64,000 nt of DNA from Alisma plantago-aquatica. Lineage: Eukaryota > Streptophyta > Magnoliopsida > Alismatales > Alismataceae. Location: the NCBI GenBank assembly GCA_963693085.1, contig OY856412.1:966143281-966207280 (forward strand), written 5' to 3'. Of the stretch, positions 22,721-34,559 are shown in pieces (the first letter of the stretch is position 1; each line of letters opens with the position of its first letter). A program made the position numbers and the translations under genes. Below the pieces are notes generated by a model. It saw only the letters and a program-made list of their open reading frames with translations, searched no databases and had not been told where the DNA came from.

Positions 22721-24980
22721 ACATGATGTAGAACCTATAGTTTTTAGAACTACAGGTTCCAAGCTATGTTTAGCTCAATAAAATTTCAGCATACCTACAA
22801 AATCTGCTATGAAGAAATGCATACAAATAGACCACATCCACATAATTGATTTACACATGCATTTCCAATGTCATCAAAACCTTAATCCTATTCTCATTCC
22901 ATTCTCACGCACATACACAATTTAGAAAATACACATGCAATTCCATTCTCATCACATGTAGAAATTTAATCCTCATTGTATTCATTTCTCTTCACATTCA
23001 TCTGCAATCATATGTATATATACATACATCATTCACATATGCACCGATAGTTGGCTTGCACCAAATTTAATGTTGTAAAAAGTCAAAAACATCACATGTG
23101 CATAGAAATAATGACATTAAAGTTTATAAAACTCATACTTGATCCCAATCAAATGTAAAGTTGACTTCCTTAATGAAGAACTCCGCCTACACTTCTTGTA
23201 TCTCATCCAATTCCTCTTTGTATAGGGCCCAACGATGTCAAACAACTGTAAAGAGAATGGCATAATTCAAGAGTTTGATATGATTTTTTTATGTTATCAA
23301 ATGAGACTATTTACTTATGATGATCAAGACTATGTAGATTACCTTTTTTATACAATGGATGTCTAATACCACCTGTCTAAAAATCATGTCCATATACTAC
23401 ATCAGTAGTATTCCCATGCCCACTTATTTTCTTGTATAGGGCACTAAAATATTTACAATAATGCAAAAGTTTAATAAATAAAAGTAAGCATAGTTGGCAT
23501 ATATGTGCATAGGAGTCAGAAAACTACCTCAATGTTCTTCCAAGTTAATAATTTCTTTTTTATCTACCTTTCCTCCAACCTTTTTGAATGCTTCTATACC
23601 CCTATTAGTTAAAGTGACACATCTACTTGAATTAGGAAATAGTCATGTAATGGTTCAAACATTAGTATATATTGATGGATAAAAAATCTACTTACTCTAC
23701 TAACATCATTTTCTTTTAGTGTCACCCACTCCCTATTTTGCTACCCGAAGGATCTAGATAATTCATAGATAGTATCTTAGGGACAATTACCAACATCTCC
23801 AAATTCTTATCATTGAGTGTAAAGAAGGAAAACAAATGAAGACTCGAATTTCAAAATGAAATATAATTTATAAGTCAAAATTATAAGCAAAGTGTCTAAA
23901 ACTTATCCAGCATTATAAGGAGTTATAATCACACTCGTATGACAGTACCAAAATATTTCAATGTGGTAGAGCAGTAATCACTATTAGATGTTGGGTCTTT
24001 ATCTACATGAATAATCAATGATGGAACTAAAAATGTCACTTTGGTTAATGTGAATTGACCATGAAGTGTATAAGTAGCTGCAACACATAAATGTATGGAT
24101 TAGTATATAAGAAAATAAATCAACATACATTTTCACATATATAGAACATGGTATTTAGCCATCAGATCTCACCATATCCAAAGTTGTATCATAGTTGTAT
24201 TCAACCAATCATAAGTAAACATCTCCACAATAATTGTTAACATTACACTACTATCATGATCTTGACCTACAACATCTTCTCGGATACAGACCATCATAAT
24301 GGACCCTTCATATGAATTTTATGACCATAGTGTCAACCCCCTATATATAGGACCTAGATATTCGAATATGTCATTTGTAATCCAAGTGGGTAATTGAGGA
24401 GGAACTGTAGAAAGTCTCTTAGATATTATGATCTGCATGTATTCTCATACCAGTTATCAATTATATACACAAATAGAAAATAATCACAAATACAAATGTG
24501 ATGTAAATTTATCACATATTTTCATAGTAAACTCTAGATTTGGGCCACACAACCACACCTTCGTCTACATATCATATCATGTTGTGATCAAGGTGGGTAT
24601 ATGGAAGTGGTGTATGTATCCAAGGTGGGTAGACAAGCATGGCAGCCACACAAACTGTATTGTCGGGCAATCAAACACCAAGAATCGTGTCACCTAGAAG
24701 GCGTTGGAAAGTTGTGCCCAGTGCAACAACATTGAAGCTATATTTTGGTAATGTAAGATGGCATGGCCTCAATGCCTACAATTTTATATATAATGTTATA
24801 TACAGCCAAACACAACATATTATAAATTCACCTAAAAGACTATTACATCACAAAAAGATTTACACCAGGTGTACCTGGTGGGTCCGTTGGATTACTCTTA
24901 GCCACCTCTATCTAAGGAGGATCCACCTCATAAGAGCGGTGTGGCTAAGGTATTTGTTGGGGAGGTTTAGAATGATAAGC
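22721..24980. other. No gene recognised (inside the CACTA element)
   Basis: AT-rich sequence with short open frames (22846-23070, 24428-24697, 24639-25043) that resemble nothing known to me. By position it would be introns or the 3' part of the second CACTA gene. A CAT/ACA-rich patch at 22850-23050 is low complexity. Confidence 0.5.
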
Positions 24981-24989
24981 ATGAAACTT

Positions 24990-26230
24990 CCTCATTTCTT
25001 CCTCTTTTCCCTTTGCAATCATCTTGTGTACCTGCTTTTGTGACAATCCTCCTTTCTTGATAGGTTTGTACTTTTGGTATGATGTGCCAAGAAAAGAATC
25101 TTATACAACCACCATCTCCAGCAGCCCTTAAATGGCCAAAATGTTGTGGAGTACCCAAAACAATTGTCAATTCATCCCTTTAATCCCTAGGGATGAACTT
25201 GCCTTATAATCTTTGCTTGTAAATCTCCTGCTAGTCATCATCAATAGTAATTGGTTAGTAAAACATAACAATCAAGGTCAAAATGAACATGCACTCTAGG
25301 AGATGAATTTTATCATTTTTGCAGCCACCTCAGTGGTTGTAGGGTTGGGTATTTCTCCATATTGGCTTCTCCTTGCATCTATCCTTGCCTCATGGTGAGA
25401 TAGAGGTAAAGGAATAGTAGAAAACTCAAAAGACCCAGGAGTAGGATGCTCAGAATAAGACACTTCAAGCCTTTGTTGATGACACCTTGTCTAGCCACCT
25501 GGATCCAACTTGTGATCATCGACATTCTTTGCATGCTTTTACTTTTTAGCATAGTGTAAAGACCGGTTAATCCAAAACATATGCTAATTATGTAATACAT
25601 TGAATTCATGTGATTAATCATAAGAATGTATAATAAAGGAGGAGACTTAATACCTTTACTTATGGATTTGGCATGAAGTAACAAATGCTTCCCACACCTT
25701 TGGATCAAGATAGGCCCATTGCTCAGTGGAGTACGTCTTCTTCTTATTTCTCATTATGTATTCTCTTTCATATCTGTCGTATAATTCCTCAATATAATCA
25801 TATAGTGTTGCAACACCTTTTTATGATGCAATTTTTCACTAAGGTCAAATATTCTCTACATAAGTTCATATAATTAATTACATATTTTTAAAATTATAAT
25901 TTTTTTATATCTTTTAAAAATAGGATATCTCACAACTATGCCCTTCCATATGTCGTCTTTTGTGGAAGGATAATCTTTATGCCAATTGTTGATTGCTATT
26001 TCCACTTTTCTATGAGTAATATCCCCTAGATATTGTATGAAAATATTATTATTGTTTCCAATAATATTTCATATTTCATCAAAGTTATTGGACAACTTGA
26101 AACCTTTACCCCTTTGTGCTTCTAACTTGTTCATCAATCCAATGCCTCTTTTGTGTGCACAATCACAATACTCCTCAATAGACCCAACAAGATCCTTATG
26201 GTGCAAATTCTCAAGCTTATCATCCTAAAA
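24990..26230 (-). pseudogene. CACTA second-gene remnant (TNPA/Ptta-like)
   Basis: The minus strand at 26230-26060 reads DDKLENLHHKDLVGSIEEYC, CAHKRGIGLMNKLEAQRGKG and FKLSNNFDEI, then a stop. Near 26010-25960 it reads NWHKDYPSTKDDIWKGIVV, resembling the W...K..IW phrase in plant Ptta/En-Spm proteins. Near 25780-25680 it reads YSTEQWAYLDPKVWEAFVTSCQ, like the phrase preceding the conserved NRSK block. Gene order downstream of TNP2 on the same strand fits the accessory DNA-binding protein of En/Spm elements. Identification is from motif style and position; frames are broken by stops. Confidence 0.5.
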
Positions 26231-26654
26231 TTGTTAAGAAAACATATAAGTGGTAAAAAATGAAACTTACATCATTGTGATAGAAAATGTAATATACACA
26301 TATATGTAATAAAACAATACAACTTACACTAGACTCATCCTCATGGTGCACATCATCAGCGTGCTCATCCTCATGGCTAGACACCGTCTAAAAATTGTGA
26401 TATTAAAATAGTCAAAGAATGAAATATAAGTGATAAATAATGTAAAATGCATATGTAGCATATCAAACATACACAACTATAATAAAGAATGTAAAATGCA
26501 TGCCTTTAGTATTGGTTGGATCTTTGATCAATTAATATTACTTCTCTATGACCTGCACTCATATATAAGTCTGTGTTAACTTCAACATTTGGTATTGGCA
26601 AGCCAACTGAGTATGGATTGGAATCATCATACTTGTCATAGAACTCTTCTTCAT

Positions 26655-29600
26655 CTATAGGATATGCAATGAACTACTTTTCCCATGAAGAATGACAAAC
26701 CATTTTTCATTTGCAATATCATCGATATATAATACTTGGTGTGCCTGTGATTCCATCAGAAATGGTTCACCGCTCTTGGTTATCTTTTCAAAATTTACTA
26801 ACATGAAATCCAACTCAACCACTACAACTCCTTTCTTATTATCAACCCAGTTACACACAAATATGATAACTCTAAAGTCTATGTAGTAAAATTTCCATAT
26901 GTCTTCAATGACACCATAATAGGACATTTTATCTTCACTTGGACTCCTATCCTTCACACTAGTAAAATATAATGAAGACACATGAAGGGTGACCCCACTA
27001 TTATGGACAACACTCTTATCATCTTAACATTTGATCTAATATTAAAATCCATTTATGTCAAAACCTTCATAAGACAAACATTCTTTTTTTAAAGCCAAGC
27101 CATCTAATATTTTCAGCAACATTATTTGCTATTTGAGATAGTTGATGGAAGACTTTATCTTCAACCCCCGTAATAAATGTCCTATTTTGCTCTATAGCAA
27201 GCCACACTGGACCGGCTTGAAGATATTTTGTCTTGATAAAATCAGTATGTTCTATGATATAAATACCCATTTTGTTTGTGTTGTGTAAAACATACAAGTG
27301 TGCTTGTTCTTGTAGCCCATGACTAATTACCTTCACTTGTGCTCCTAAAGTCCCTTTTCTAGAATATGGATCAATATTCTTTTTGTTTGTAGGAGTTTTA
27401 TTACAAATTATAAAGTCATTCAAAATGTCCATAACCTTCCTAGCAACATAACCCTCAATAATACTCCCTTCAAGCCGATAATAGTTTTGAACATCCCCAT
27501 TAAAAATTCTCATGTGTTGTTTAAAAGAATACATCCAATGCAAGAAAACAAACCCAACATTTTCACTTCCCTATTGAAATGGACAACAAGATGTATCATG
27601 ATATCAAAGAATGAAGGAGGAAAATAGATCTCAAGTTGGCATAGGGAGCAACCACTTCTCTTTGCAACTTATCAAGATTCTTAGGATCAATAACTTTGCT
27701 ACCTAGAGTGTTGAAGAAGAACTACAGCCTGTTGATTGCAAACCTTACATGCTTCAGTAGTTTAGATCGAATAGCCACATGCAGTATTTGCTACATTAGA
27801 GTGTGACAATCATGAGATTTAAGACTTACCATCTTTAAATCCTTGATTGATATGAATCTACATATATTGGAATAATATCCATGTGGCACCTTAACATTAA
27901 CCAAGTACTTGCAAAAAGTTCTCTTTCCTATGTAGGCTACATGTAACAAGGAGGAGATAAATATGTTTTCCTAGCATTGCTATATTCTATTGTTAATTCA
28001 TTCCTTATACCCGTGTATTCTAGATTTGGTACCATCTTTAGTATTACCTAGTATATTAGAGTACCAATGACACTATCACAACCACTTTTCTCAACATGAT
28101 GACTTCGATACAATGCCTAACTACCTAAGAAATCTAATAAGGATGATCCCAGAATATTGAGCTCTTCTAGAATAAAGATTTGTCACTCTGTGAGGGAATA
28201 GTAAGTTGTGATCTCCTACCAAATGCATTGACAAAGTTTTTTTTTCTTTTATTAACATCCTCCACTGGTATAGGTTTAGGGGAATGTTTTATGCAACCTT
28301 CAGTAAGGATGCACTTTTGAAAGAAACCTTCTATGACAAAGATATATAGCCTTGCCGCCATGTTTTAGTCATATTGAATCAATGTTCTTCTCACATATAG
28401 GGCATGCTATGGATCCTTTTACGTTGTATCTAGACAAATTTCTATATGCCAGAAAGTATATATAATGCAAACAACATAGAATACAAAATAAATGTCTCTC
28501 TAAGTGAAGCATCATAGGTCATCACACCTTCTCCCTAGAGTTTCTATTAGTCATCAATTAATGGTTCAAGAAAAAAACAATATCATTGCCAAGTTGTTTG
28601 GGGTCCGATATCAACAAGGACAACATGTCTTACTTATTTTTCATACACCATAACCAGGGAGGAAGATTTTATATAACAATCATAATAGGCCAAGTGCTAT
28701 GTTGGCTGCTTAATTTTCCATATAGATTCATCCCATAGATACAAAGCCCAAGTCTTAGATTTCTGATTTCTTCACCTAAATTAGGGTACAATAAATCAAA
28801 TTTCTTCAATTGTGAGGAATCAAATGCAAGTCATAGGATCCCATTATTGTATTTCTTTGCCTTTGCATGCCAATATAAATTTTGTGCATCCATGGTATTT
28901 GAAAACAAACACTGAAACCATGGTATAATAAGTAGATACCACATCACCTTGGTAGGAGATCTAGTTTTGAACTTACCTGAAGTCATCATTTTTTGATGCC
29001 CCACATTTTGGACAATCTTTCAAATCGATATAGTCCTTTTAAAATAGCACACAGTTAGTTGTCCATGCATGTATCTTATTAGCCTTGATTTCCATTGGGC
29101 ACAACATTTTATTTAGATTGCGTGTTGAGATTGGAAACTTATTGCCTTCAGGAAAAAATTCTTTCAACAAAGACAATAGAGACATGAAGCTTTTATCACT
29201 CCATCTTTTGTTAGCCTTCATATTATACAATCTAAACACAATCCTTAGCTTCATAAACTTAGTACAACCTAATTATAATGGTCTCTCAACATCATGCACA
29301 ATGTTTCTAAATAAGTAAGCCACAACTGTCTAGCATCACATCAACCATGTCTATCGAAATTAGTTCATTCACATCGACGTCATTAGCAATTTCTTCTTCA
29401 ACACAAATACTTCTATTGACATTTGATGATCTGATAGTAGGAATATCTCCAATATAGCACCATTATGTATGTCCATATACAATCCCATTGCACATGACAC
29501 GACTTCTGATTTTGTCAATAGTGTCGACTCTCAAGCTATTATTGCAATTCCTACATGGTCAATAGAACCTATCTCTAGACTGTTTCCTAAATTACTACAC

Positions 29601-29678
29601 AAATTTTGAAAACTTATCAAGACAACTAATAAACTCCAAAGTGCAGCAATTTGAAATGGACATCCATGATAGATCCAT
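26655..29678 (-). pseudogene. TNP2-type CACTA transposase remnant
   Basis: The transposase cuts CACTA elements at their inverted ends. The start is ATG at 29678, giving MDLSWMSISNCC and SCLDKFSKFV, the transposase-associated N-terminus, before a stop. Downstream blocks in several frames: RWSDKSFMSLLSLLKEFFPEG (29220-29140), DCPKCGASK (about 29020-29000), GLCIYGMNLYG (28755-28725), KGSIACPICEKN (28420-28385), KVIDPKNLDKLQREVVAPYA (27695-27640). At 27543-27067 an intact stretch reads MHWMYSFKQHMRIFNG, GSIIEGYVARKVMD and GPVWLAIE. DUF4216 follows at 26981-26655 (MSYYGVIEDIWKF, ESQAHQVLYIDD). About 3 kb with many stops. Confidence 0.93.
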
Positions 29679-29699
29679 TATATGATAATAGAGAAAAAT

Positions 29700-30430
29700 A
29701 GTATTGAATCATGTGCTTAGTGATTATGATCTAGAGATTAGGTTTTACAGATTAGGGTATATCATTTCGGATTTCGGGTTTAAAAATTAGGGTTTAGGAC
29801 ATAGGATTTAGTGATGAATGTGTACCACCTATCTCATTCTTGAACACCTAATCTCACTAGTAAGTGTACAATGTGTATTTGGTTTTCAAGAATGTTTGGG
29901 CAACATTTCTCTGTAGTCTCCAAGTACATTGATGTAGATGGGAAAATACCCCCTTGCATATGTACTCAGAGAACAAATGGGAAAGTATTGAGGAAACATC
30001 TTGAAAACCAAATACATATTATACACTACATCCTAAGTGAGATTAAGTATTTGAGAACATCCAAAAACTAGAGACCAACCAAGATTTACTCCTAGTGCGT
30101 AAATCTTAGATGGGTTTCTAGGCCAATGCCATGGTTTGGAAACTAGGGTTTATAGATTAAGATCGTCCTATATGCTACATATCTCTCGATCATTTATCAT
30201 AATTTATATAATCACTAATTAGCTTTTATGGTCTCATAAACAATGCTAGAAATATATAATTTACATACCAAATATGTATAATGATAATGAAAATAATATT
30301 CAAAGTGTATATAAAATCTAAACAAATCAAACAAACAACTATACAAGTATTTTGAAAATGATATCTAAAAACAAAAATAAATAAATAAAAAACAATTACA
30401 ACTATTTTTAAAAATAAAAATAAATAAACC
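29700..30430. other. No gene recognised (CACTA 5' region)
   Basis: Noncoding-looking sequence upstream of the transposase start, with AGGGTTTA-type phrases near 29730-29800 and a T/A-rich run at 30360-30430. No domain is seen in the short open frames (29871-30071, 30226-30474). It probably holds the transposase promoter or leader, but I cannot place one. Confidence 0.5.
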
Positions 30431-30439
30431 TTAAGTAGC

Positions 30440-30660
30440 ATCAACAGAGGAAATGATGGCAGCAAGAACCTCAAGAAGCAGCAACCTTGGTGGAGGTGGT
30501 GACAGCTCGAGCAACAACATCAACAATGATGGAGGAAACTCAAGCACCAGGAGTAGCAACAATGGTGGCACTAACAATAGTAGCGGAGGAAGAAGAAGAG
30601 ATATGGTTGTGCCAACATTAGCGGTATCAGAGTTGGTATAAGAGGAGAGTCGGAGATGAG
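30440..30660. repeat. Low-complexity AGC/AAC triplet-rich patch
   Basis: Purine-rich triplets (AGCAGCAAC, AACAACATCAACAATG, GGAGGAAGAAGAAGAG) give a serine/asparagine/glycine frame on plus and a leucine/proline-rich frame (30431-30943) on minus. Both are likely by-products of composition; neither resembles a known protein. It is richer in G and C than its neighbours and sits between the transposase and the right subterminal repeats. Confidence 0.6.
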
Positions 30661-30779
30661 GTAGTAGTGGCAGCAGAGAGCGGCCAAAGCACCTGACCAT
30701 GTCACAAGAGAAAATCATGCAATGAAATTGAGAATGGGGGAAAGAAAAATTTGTGTGTGTTTTTAAGTAGCACTTAGTC

Positions 30780-31560
30780 TTTGGTTGTTTAAAAAAATGA
30801 CAACAAAGGTCTACATATTCAGTTAGATAAGAAAAACCAACAATAGAGTAAATACTACGTTGTTGGTTAGAAAATAAAAAACCGATGATGGAGGTCCTTA
30901 TCCCTAATAAAAATACCAACCACACAAAAGACTTAGTCTTCAATTTTCAAAAATAAAACTGACAACATAACCCACTTTTTGGGGAAATATTTTTTCACAT
31001 GTCACCTGGCTAGAACCCTTCATCGTCAGTTGGATATATGAAAACTGACAACAGAGGTCTTTACTCCTAATAAAAACCATCAACCTCACTAAGGACTTAG
31101 TCATTGGTTTGGTAAAGAAAATTGATGAAAGAGGACATACTATCTCATTACTTCGATACATGGAAACCAATGACAAAGGCCCTTATCCCTGGTAAAAAAT
31201 GCTAACCTCACTAAGTACTTATCCGTCAATGTATAGAATCAAAACCCATGACATTACCTAATTTGGGGGGAAATTTTTTTGTGGGGCATGCGGTAGGAAC
31301 CTTCTATCGTCGGTTCATTACTAAGGAATTGACACCATATATTTTTTTGAGGTAAAAAATTTCACGGTGGACGTTACATACGACATTGGTCTTTTCATAT
31401 CAAAACCAACAACATAAGTGTTTTGATGGCAAAATTTATTTTGTGGCAAGTGGTGTGTCATTCATTTTTGTACAATCGATGCTAAAAGTGTATATCAAAA
31501 TTTTCTCCTAGAAAATTGAATTCCGCGGGTTGTCTGTGACATGAGTTCTTCCACCGGAAA
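30780..31560. repeat. Right subterminal repeat region of the CACTA element
   Basis: About four imperfect units of some 90-110 bp recur at about 30790, 30880, 31040 and 31160. Each has the pattern AACTGACAACAGAGG / CTTATCCCTAATAAAAAC / AACCTCACTAAGGACTTAGTC followed by a TTGGTTT-type phrase. They share core motifs with the left block at 22150-22720 (AACTGACAACA, ATTGGTTT). This is typical CACTA subterminal organisation. Confidence 0.75.
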
Positions 31561-33879
31561 CTGAAATTATAGTAAAAGAAGTACCCATATTTTTTCTAAA
31601 TTAGCAAGACTTGACCAATAGTGATGTTTCTCTAGTTCTGTCTTCTTTCCTTTTTCTTGTGTGTGTAGGGAGTTTATGCTTATTCTTTGTACGCAGGAGG
31701 AAAACACAGAAAGATGTTTCTTCTGGAAGAGGAGTGAGAGTAGAGTTGATCCCTTTATCACGTGTTATAAATTTCAATAAGAATTAGTTGATATTTCTTT
31801 GTTTATAGATAGTCTTCTTTATGGTGCTATGACCTTATCTTCCAAAAAGTCTCTCCAAAAGGAATCAAAGAGAAAGTGGTCAGGTTGATATTCTCTCTCA
31901 TTGAAGCATGGGTTGAGGATGACCTAGGTAATAGAACCACATATTGTTCCTTATAGAGTAAGCGATTTTCATCCTCTCCAGGACATATTTCTTTTTTTTT
32001 GGTGCAGAATTTCTGGAAGGGCTACCAGGACATATTTCTAGATATCATTACCTTGAATTCACTCTTCTTAAACTGATTGAAAATTGAAATACACTCTTTT
32101 TTATTTTCAAAAAAGAGAAGTGAGTGATGCTTGGGGCAAGAATGAAATAAAAAAAGAGGTATAGAAACTAAATAACTAAATTGGAATACCTAATATCTCA
32201 GTTTGCTAATCATTGTTTTTCTTTTTCTCAATGATCTAGAAACTGGTGATATAGGTATGTAGTGTTGGTTTTTATTTGAAACTGACATTAAGAAAAGTGA
32301 CACCAAAGGTCAAAAATGTAATAGTGGATGCAAAGAAGAAGGCATGACCTTATCTTTATATATACATAGGTATCCCAATAAGAGGTTAAATGAGGAATTA
32401 AAATAACCATGATAATGAATGTTTACATGCATCACTTGTGTCCCAATTGTATATGTACTTAGACCTCTCCCATTACTTTCTTTGGGATTCATCAAAAGTT
32501 TTTGTCGTGATGCTTTTACCCTGAATCACACTCTACTTGATATTGAGTATGATGAACTTATTCAAAGGGAAAATGTTGAGATATGCACTGTTAAAAAAAC
32601 AAGGGGAACTGTCATGTTGCCATGCTTGATTATGATATATAGTGATGAACTATAATTCTGACTATTGGGATCTCATTGTTAGAAAAGGTGATGATCTTAG
32701 GCTTGACAATTAGAGTGACGATATCAGCTAGCCTTTTGATCCTAATGTTCTTTGACACAAAGAATCCCTCCATGATCTTTAGGATGGGTGATTGTTACAT
32801 TTGTGAGCTTCAAATCATATCTCATATGGAAATATTTGTGGTTATTTTTCATATGTCCTACTCGGTTGTAGGAAGGATCATATGAGGCAACCTCTAGTGT
32901 TTATGAAACTAGTATGTTATATTTATATGTCAAAATAGTAAAATTTAGGTGAGTGTGACACATGATTAATCTTGAATTTCCCAATATCTTGATGAGCATA
33001 TTAGGCAAGATCACTAGGGATTTTTTTTTGAGTCAAAAACCAATGTCAAAGTTGTTCCTATGTAGGTGCTGACATTTTTATTTCCCTTGTAACTATTGGT
33101 TTGACAGATACTGAGTCTCCATAAGGTAGGGTCGTTAGTGGTGGATTTCAGTGAGAAAAATGGTATTGCTTGAATGTGCAGCCTACTCAATTGGAGTTGA
33201 GCCTCATCTCACTAGTTTCATATCTTTGATGTGAATTCTTGGAATAGTAAGTGATCTAGAGAGAATTCTCACCCAAACTACTTTAGGAGGGAACAATGGT
33301 GGATTCATGGATGGGATCTAGATGTGGATGTTGGTGGCATCCTTTTTGGTGTAGTTATGGTTGTTGTTGAAATCTTAATGCGTGTTAAAGGTGGTACCTC
33401 TACATAAGAGGTGGGGGATTTTTACCATCTACCTTCTTGAAAATGTTCCTCATTAATCACGTGCATGGATGGTCAAAAATTAAATTAAGGTTCCTTGAAA
33501 GGATGAACTTCTCCAACCACTCAAATGCATACATATTTTCTTCCATGTATATGTAACCTCCTTTATAGTCCTTATACTCATTCAAGTCATGAATCTCAAT
33601 AATGTTGAAATAGAAGAAGACATGTGAGTTTTAATACTTCTATTGTTAAGATGGAGAAGCTTTTTGTTCTAGATATTGAACATATTCTTATAGCTCTGTG
33701 AGGAGAACTCACTGGGAGACTTTAAATCCTATGAATTATTTTAGTATTTCATATTAATATGAACCGATGTCTAGTATTGGGCCATTGTTCATGATGCAAT
33801 ATGCTAAGTTGAAGGAGGTTGTTTTTTGGAAAAAGGTCCTACATATGATTTATCTTTTTTCTTTGTCAGTCAAGCTACT
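31561..33879. other. No gene recognised
   Basis: No domain, LTR terminus or RNA gene is seen. A phrase at 32258-32330 (TGTAGTGTTGG, then GAAACTGACATTAAG) recalls the CACTA subterminal motifs and may mark a displaced end of that element. The remainder has only short open frames (31567-31761, 32419-32655, 32676-32885). Confidence 0.55.
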
Positions 33880-34551
33880 TTCTCATTCATTTACTAAATC
33901 CCAAAGTCAAGAGTCTCAACATGTGGAGGAAAACTGACCCCAACTCTACAACTAAGGAAGTCGCCAACTATAGATAGCCTAGAAAGTTGGTTAGAAGCCT
34001 TATTTTAGACTCTATGTGCATGAGAAAAGGAAACATAATGAAAACATGTACTAGTAGTGACTATATCACTAGTCTACAGACCCAAGTAGTCTTTGTGATC
34101 TTCATTGCTCTTCACAAACCTGATCAACTCCTGTCAATCAAACTCTAGCAAGACATCTGTGAAATCACATCTTGAGTAGAGTTCAACACTCCAGAGAAGT
34201 GCCTTCACCTCCACCAACATCATGTCTTGAAGCCCCTTTGCCAACTTGATTCAGCAACAAGAAGCCTATCACTATTTTTCCTCACCACTATACCCCATAT
34301 AGTCCATCCATCATGGACCACCACAACATTATAGTTCACCATTATCACCCCCATCGCGGGGGTATCCATCTACCTTGATTTGTTGTAGTTGGAGAGGACA
34401 AGACTAAAATTGCCAGCATGTTTTCTTTCTCATATTCCAAAATTAATGCTCTACAGTCATGCACCTTGTGGCTTAAGTTTATAACCTTTCCTTTGAAAAA
34501 TATGCTATTAGAGTGAGACAAAATGCCCCATATAAGTATAGGACAATCCAT
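33880..34551 (-). pseudogene. LINE ORF2 RNase H remnant
   Basis: Minus-strand 34551-34345 reads IFFKGKVINLSHKVHDCRAL, then LEYEKENM, then NQGRWIPPRWG, the usual segment just before the LINE RNase H. Following frames give VNYNVVVVHDGWTIWGIVV (first catalytic strand, Asp altered), LLVAESSWQRGFKT, a VEVKALLWSVELYSRCDFTD block and DVLLEFD, matching the EVKALLWGxxLA...xLESD phrase. The zf-RVT domain that should lie between RT and this part is missing, so an internal deletion is likely near 34.56 kb. Confidence 0.82.
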
Positions 34552-34559
34552 AATTTTTT

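Larger units (their letters stand above)
22150..31560 (-). mobile_element. CACTA (En/Spm) DNA transposon, decayed
   Basis: The core evidence is a TNP2-type transposase at 26655-29678. Flanking it are a second-gene remnant downstream (24990-26230) and blocks of short repeated motifs at both sides. These motifs (ACTGACAACA, CATTGGTTT, AACTGATG and relatives) occur at 22150-22720 and 30780-31560 and resemble CACTA subterminal repeats, to which the transposase or accessory protein binds. I could not identify the CACTA-type terminal inverted repeats or the 3-bp TSD, so the ends are approximate. Confidence 0.8.

Noticed and set aside
30431..30943. 170-residue leucine/proline-rich minus frame as a gene
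   Set aside because: It mirrors the AGC/AAC triplet composition of the patch and resembles no protein; the plus frame is equally open.
22218..32262. CACTG... at 22218 and ...TGTAGTG at 32262 as CACTA terminal inverted repeats
   Set aside because: The following bases (CACTGCAACGAAGG against CACTACATACC) do not match and the flanking 3-bp sequences differ.
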